From an uncultured Bacteroidota bacterium (GTDB taxonomy: Bacteria > Bacteroidota > Bacteroidia > Bacteroidales > SZUA-534), in contig CALABN010000088.1 of the NCBI GenBank assembly GCA_937885735.1, positions 1 through 20,565 of the forward strand: DNA of 20,565 nucleotides, read 5' to 3'. Of this stretch, positions 16,934-20,565 are shown piece after piece. The notes under the pieces are model-generated. The model did no database searches, was not told the origin of the DNA, and saw nothing but the letters and a program-made list of their open reading frames with translations. Position 1 is the stretch's first letter. Each line of letters opens with the position of its first letter. Made by a program: the position numbers and the translations under genes.

Positions 16934-16958
16934 TTAAGGGAATTTCTATATCCCTTAA
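16934..16958 (-). repeat. Inverted repeat over the trxA stop codon
   Basis: TTAAGGGA (16934-16941) and TCCCTTAA (16951-16958) are perfect complements around a 9-base loop. On the minus strand the hairpin contains the trxA stop codon (16955-16957) and precedes the bidirectional terminator by about 15 bases. No T tract directly follows it. It could be an mRNA 3'-end stabiliser or chance. Confidence 0.6.
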
Positions 16959-17272
16959 AGAATTGCATCAATTTTTTGGGCCAATGTTGCTTTAGGGGCC
17001 GCACCAACTTGCTTGTCTACAACCTCGCCATTCTTGAAGAATAGCAGAGTAGGAACATTGCGGACATTATACTGTGTTGGAACGTCGCCAGCCTCATCAA
17101 CATTCATCTTCAATACTTTTGCCTTGCCTTCATAGTCGTTTGCAAGTTCATCGACAAAAGGAAGCATCATCTTGCAAGGACCGCACCATTCTGCCCAAAA
17201 GTCGACTACAACAGGAATTGCTGATTTAAGGACTTCAGCCTCGAATTCAGCTTCGGTTATTTTTTGTGCCAT
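16955..17272 (-). CDS. trxA: Thioredoxin
   Basis: A 105-residue cytoplasmic thioredoxin, a dithiol-disulfide reductant for ribonucleotide reductase and other targets. The active site WCGPC is complete (Cys30, Cys33), preceded by VVVDFWAEW and followed by the cis-proline loop RNVPTLLFF. The frame is open 30 codons further upstream, but the extension (start at 17362) is not thioredoxin-like, so the ATG at 17270-17272 giving MAQKITEAEFE is chosen; the resulting length is exactly that of the family. It is the only minus-strand gene in the window, converging with comM and diverging from the antiporter. Its stop codon lies inside a small hairpin (see 16934-16958). Confidence 0.97.
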   Translation of the reverse strand: MAQKITEAEFEAEVLKSAIPVVVDFWAEWCGPCKMMLPFVDELANDYEGKAKVLKMNVDEAGDVPTQYNVRNVPTLLFFKNGEVVDKQVGAAPKATLAQKIDAIL

Positions 17273-17534
17273 AATTTTAATTTTTTGTTGTTGTAAATGT
17301 AATGGAGATTTCAATAAAATCCACGGACCTTCAATGTCATTTTTGGGTTTATGGTTCACCAAAAGTGTTAATGGTGTTTGTTGGTGGTTTGTAATACACA
17401 GATAATCAATGATTAAGACAGTGTAAAAATTCGTTAATCTATTTTATATATGTCGGTATTGACATTTTATCCGTAAGGAAAAAGTAAATGCCGAACACAC
17501 AACGAATAATCAACTATTTGGCTAACTTTGGATT

Positions 17535-18998
17535 ATGGAATTAACGTTGGACAACATATTATTGATAGGTTCAATCCTGCTCTTTGTGAGTTTGCTGGCA
17601 AGCAGGTCGGCCAGATTCAGGGTTCCATCGCTTGTGCTCTTCCTGTTGGTCGGCTTGCTGGCAGGTCCTGAAGGGCCAGGTGGCATAGTGGTTGACAATC
17701 CAACGGTGATACATTTTGTTGAGGTTGTGGCGCTTTGCTTTATTTTGTTTTCAAGCGGACTCGACACCAAAATTTTCGATATAAAACCCGTTTTGGGCGC
17801 TGGATTGACACTGTCAACATTGGGTGTGATACTGACTTGCGCCATCTTTGGCATTGTTGCCAATCTTGTTTTCCAGATACCAATGAGCCAGGCTTTGCTT
17901 TTAGGCGCCATAGTTTCGTCAACAGATGCGTCGGCGGTGTTCAGCATTTTGCGTTCGCGGACAGTCGGGCTCAAAGGCCGTTTGCGTCCTTTGCTTGAAT
18001 TGGAGAGCAGTAGCAACGACCCAATGGCATTCTTTCTCACATTTATTTTCATAGAAATAAATATGGCTGATGCCGTTTCATTTCAATGGATAGTCTCAAC
18101 TTTCTTGCGACAATTGTGCATAGGCGCTTTTGTTGGGGTGGCGTTGGGTTTTCTGATGCAACGCGTGTTCAACTGGATACACTTCGATTACGACGGTTTG
18201 TATTCCGTGCTGATGATAACAATGGTGCTGGCGGTGTTTGGGCTTTCCGAACTGTTGGGGGGCAATTCATTTTTGGCAGTCTTTGCATCGGCTTGTACAA
18301 TCGGCAACAGCGACTTTGTACGAAAAAAGAGCCTAATCAAGCAGTTCGACGGGTTCGCGTGGCTTATGCAAATGGTGCTTTTCATAGCCATTGGCTTGCT
18401 TGTGAAACCGTCGAGCATAATGGAGCAGATGCCACAAGGCATCCTTTTGGCGCTCATAGTCATATTGCTGGCAAGGCCTATAGGCGTGTTTATCAGTCTG
18501 TTGCCATACAAAATCGACTTTAGGTCGAAATTGTTTGTGTCGTGGTTTGGAATCAGAGGAGCCAGCCCCATAGTGTTTGCCACATATCCGCTTGTGGCTG
18601 GTATGTCAAACACTGAAAATATTTTTGTATTAGTGTTTTTCATATCGTTGGTTTCAGTGTTGCTTCAAGGGTGCACGTTGCCTTATGTGGCGAAGAGACT
18701 CAACGTTGCAACGCCATACAATCGTAAACGCAAGTCAACTCTCGACATTGAAATGTCGTGGAAAAAGAAATCGGCATTTCGTATTGTAAAGGTAAAAGAT
18801 GATTATAATTGCATCGGAAAGGAATTGGTGAACCTGAAAATGCCTAACAGCATTGTAATAACGATGATTAGGCGTAGCGGACAGTATTTTGTCACCGACG
18901 GACGCACAAAGTTGTTAGCCAACGACGAGTTGTTTGTAATAACCGACAGCGAATCGGATTTTGAAGATTTGATGCACTGCCTTACCACTTTTGAATAA
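17535..18998 (+). CDS. Potassium/proton antiporter, CPA family, with TrkA_C domain
   Basis: A 487-residue inner-membrane cation/proton antiporter of the NhaP2/CvrA type, which exports K+ (or Na+) in exchange for H+. Residues about 5-395 form around a dozen hydrophobic segments with the CPA1 motifs: GSILLFVSLLASRSA at the start, SSTDASAVFSIL (Asp131) and the ion-binding ESSSNDPMAFF (Asn161-Asp162), plus FGIRGASPIVFATYPL near residue 340. Residues about 415-487 are a cytoplasmic TrkA_C (RCK-C) regulatory domain without an RCK-N domain, as usual for this subfamily; such domains bind small ligands. Ion specificity is inferred from the subfamily. The ATG at 17535 follows a 262-base divergent gap with trxA, in which I see no clear promoter. 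Confidence 0.92.
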   Translation: MELTLDNILLIGSILLFVSLLASRSARFRVPSLVLFLLVGLLAGPEGPGGIVVDNPTVIHFVEVVALCFILFSSGLDTKIFDIKPVLGAGLTLSTLGVILTCAIFGIVANLVFQIPMSQALLLGAIVSSTDASAVFSILRSRTVGLKGRLRPLLELESSSNDPMAFFLTFIFIEINMADAVSFQWIVSTFLRQLCIGAFVGVALGFLMQRVFNWIHFDYDGLYSVLMITMVLAVFGLSELLGGNSFLAVFASACTIGNSDFVRKKSLIKQFDGFAWLMQMVLFIAIGLLVKPSSIMEQMPQGILLALIVILLARPIGVFISLLPYKIDFRSKLFVSWFGIRGASPIVFATYPLVAGMSNTENIFVLVFFISLVSVLLQGCTLPYVAKRLNVATPYNRKRKSTLDIEMSWKKKSAFRIVKVKDDYNCIGKELVNLKMPNSIVITMIRRSGQYFVTDGRTKLLANDELFVITDSESDFEDLMHCLTTFE

Positions 18999-19027
18999 TT
19001 GATTTATAAATATTTAACATTTACAGG

Positions 19028-20404
19028 ATGAAAAAAATCTTACTGCCGTTATGCCTTGTGGCATTGTTGTTCTGTTCTTGTGACGACGAAGATGACAATG
19101 GAAAAAGCAATGGCGCCAATGCTTCTAAAATCGACAAGTTGGTATATGACATAATGCACGATTATTATCTGTGGAACGAGTGGATGCCGACATATAAAAA
19201 AGGAGAAAACAGAGACCCTAACGAGTATTTCGAGACATTGTTATATAGTTATGAAGACAAATGGTCATACATTTCGGATGATTCCGACGCCGAGAATGCC
19301 GAACTTGCCGGAACACCGTATTCAATGGGTTATTCACCACTGTTCAGTTATTACAAAGAGGAGAATAAAGTATTGATAATAGTTGAATATGTCTATCCTG
19401 GAACACCTGCTGAAAAAGCAGGCCTTAAACGGGGCGACGTTATTCTGACAATCAATGGTCAATGGATCACCGATGAAAATTACATTGACTTATATAACGA
19501 AGAAAGTGCAACGTTTGGATTGGGCAAAATTGATTTCTCTGTGGAGCCAAGGAAAATTTCCTTGACAGGTGAAACTTTGAAAGCAAAGGCGGAAATAATA
19601 AATGCCGACCCTTCAATCTATGATACTATTTTCTATGTTAATGAAAAACCAGTCGGATATTATGTCTTTACACAATTCAACATAGGCACCCGTTGCACTG
19701 AATCTATGGACGTCATTTTCGACAGATTTAAAAGTGCAGGTGTCAAAGATTTGATTCTTGACTTGCGCTACAATGGCGGAGGTAGTCTTACAACAGCCGA
19801 ACATCTTGCATCTGCAATAGCTCCGGCTAACGTGGCAAATGGAAAAAACGTCTTTTTCAAATATGTGTATAACAATATTTTGAATGATTACTACAATCAA
19901 AATGGCGGTGAAGCTAACTTTGTTGTCAATATGCCTGAAAACGAGCACAATGCAGATATGGAAAACTTGTATGTGCTCTGCACTGAAAACACCGCATCTG
20001 CCAGTGAGTTAGTTACTTGTGGACTTATGCCGTATATGAATGTAAAACTTATTGGAACAAATACTCACGGAAAATATTGCGGAATGATTAGCTTTGATAA
20101 AAATGTTATAAAGGAACTTGAAAATTGGTTCTTGTGTCCAATATGCTTTAAATATGCCAACTCTGTAGGCTTGACTGATTTCAAGAATGGGTTGGCGCCT
20201 GATTATGTGGTTGATGACGATATTGCCAATATGCTTCCTTTCGGTGACACCAACGACCCAATGCTCGCCACAGCACTTGACGTGATAGGAGCCCAGCCAC
20301 TTACCGCCAAATCAGCAAGACGGTTGCCTGACGGTATTACAGTTATGGGACGCGACAAGTCTATAGTACGCAATAACTTGATTGTCAATGGGACATTAAA
20401 GTAA
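19028..20404 (+). CDS. S41 family C-terminal-processing-like protease, lipoprotein
   Basis: A 458-residue exported serine protease. The N-terminus is a lipoprotein signal (Cys18 in LFCSC) followed at once by DDEDDN; acidic residues right after the lipidated Cys act as a surface-export signal in Bacteroidota, so it is probably displayed on the cell surface. A helical N-domain (about 35-100) is followed by a PDZ domain (about 100-185; VYPGTPAEKAGLKRGDVILTING) and the S41 core: LILDLRYNGGG, the catalytic ENTASASEL (Ser324) and Lys349 in THGK, 25 residues apart as in CtpA/D1-type Ser-Lys dyads. FLCPICFKY near residue 372 carries a close Cys pair where relatives, from memory, have no cysteines. 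It follows the antiporter by 29 bases and ends at its own terminator. Physiological substrate unknown. Confidence 0.95.
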   Translation: MKKILLPLCLVALLFCSCDDEDDNGKSNGANASKIDKLVYDIMHDYYLWNEWMPTYKKGENRDPNEYFETLLYSYEDKWSYISDDSDAENAELAGTPYSMGYSPLFSYYKEENKVLIIVEYVYPGTPAEKAGLKRGDVILTINGQWITDENYIDLYNEESATFGLGKIDFSVEPRKISLTGETLKAKAEIINADPSIYDTIFYVNEKPVGYYVFTQFNIGTRCTESMDVIFDRFKSAGVKDLILDLRYNGGGSLTTAEHLASAIAPANVANGKNVFFKYVYNNILNDYYNQNGGEANFVVNMPENEHNADMENLYVLCTENTASASELVTCGLMPYMNVKLIGTNTHGKYCGMISFDKNVIKELENWFLCPICFKYANSVGLTDFKNGLAPDYVVDDDIANMLPFGDTNDPMLATALDVIGAQPLTAKSARRLPDGITVMGRDKSIVRNNLIVNGTLK

Positions 20405-20423
20405 TACAAAACACCCATATAGT

Positions 20424-20468
20424 AACAAAGACTGTCATTGTTGACAGCCTTTGTTGTATTTTTTTTGT
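20424..20468 (+). terminator. Intrinsic terminator after the S41 protease gene
   Basis: AACAAAG-A-CTGTCA (20424-20437) pairs with TGACAG-C-CTTTGTT (20442-20455) with a single internal mismatch and a TTGT loop, followed by GTA and a long T run. It lies 20 bases past the S41 stop. The remaining ~100 bases to the window end are A/T-rich, with no gene visible. Confidence 0.92.
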
Positions 20469-20565
20469 CAAAATAATAAAATGATAATCAATCATTATTA
20501 CAGCAATCACTTAAGGTGGGTTCTATAAATTGATTTCGAGCGATTTTTGAATTTTTATCGAGTAG

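Noticed and set aside
17273..17362. 30-codon N-terminal extension of thioredoxin.
   Set aside because: The extension has no thioredoxin features or signal peptide; the ATG at 17272 gives a standard-length protein.
17400..17534. TATATATG near 17450 as a Bacteroidota -7 promoter element for the antiporter.
   Set aside because: It deviates from TAnnTTTG and no TTTG lies at the proper spacing upstream.
20479..20500. Small inverted repeat AATGAT/ATCATT near the window end as a regulatory site.
   Set aside because: Six-base arms in A/T-rich sequence are expected by chance and no gene start follows within the window.

Overview
The window reads as ordinary chromosome of a member of the Bacteroidota, most likely order Bacteroidales. 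Signs of this are: a Bacteroidota-style SUF tail (sufS-sufE-DUF59); a secreted protein ending in a type IX secretion (T9SS) sorting domain; a TPR-membrane-SpoIIE phosphatase typical of the phylum; lipoproteins, one with the acidic residues after the lipidated Cys used as a surface-export signal in this phylum; A/T-rich translation starts without a clear Shine-Dalgarno; and intrinsic terminators with long T tails. The window starts inside sufS. Its first ~65 bases do not look like sufS at all and may be a chimeric contig end.

Layout. 1-1434: Fe-S cluster assembly (3' part of sufS, sufE with a 4-base overlap, and a SufT-like DUF59 gene), with an 8-base tandem repeat in front of the last gene. 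1439-2580: two A/T-rich genes for secreted proteins. The first is small and appears broken by a 5-base tandem duplication; the second has a T9SS tail. Terminator at 2733-2766. 2916-5459: orphan GH9 lipoprotein glycosidase, then a strong terminator. 5592-7865: TPR/SpoIIE signalling phosphatase. 7962-8861: CDF metal transporter, with a near-perfect inverted repeat upstream. 9022-12578: DNA primase dnaG followed after 8 bases by a secreted M1 metallopeptidase with a GTG start. 12743-15220: a tight run of a TIGR00266/AIM24 gene, a stand-alone DUF262 gene and a Cys-rich lipoprotein, the last two overlapping by 4 bases. 15272-16819: YifB/ComM ATPase. It converges on thioredoxin (minus strand, 16955-17272) with a shared bidirectional terminator between them. 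17535-18998: CPA-type K+/H+ antiporter with a TrkA_C tail. 19028-20404: S41 protease lipoprotein with a terminator; the last ~100 bases are empty.

How the genes relate. SufS removes sulfur from cysteine, SufE accepts and carries it, and the DUF59 protein helps mature or deliver the clusters. The other genes are mostly single housekeeping or envelope functions, without a polysaccharide-utilisation locus, mobile element, tRNA, rRNA or CRISPR. I found no clear new multi-gene system. The places most worth a second look are the frameshifted small secreted gene (1439-1707), the octamer repeat (1067-1120), the AIM24-DUF262-lipoprotein run (12743-15220) and the odd first 65 bases.
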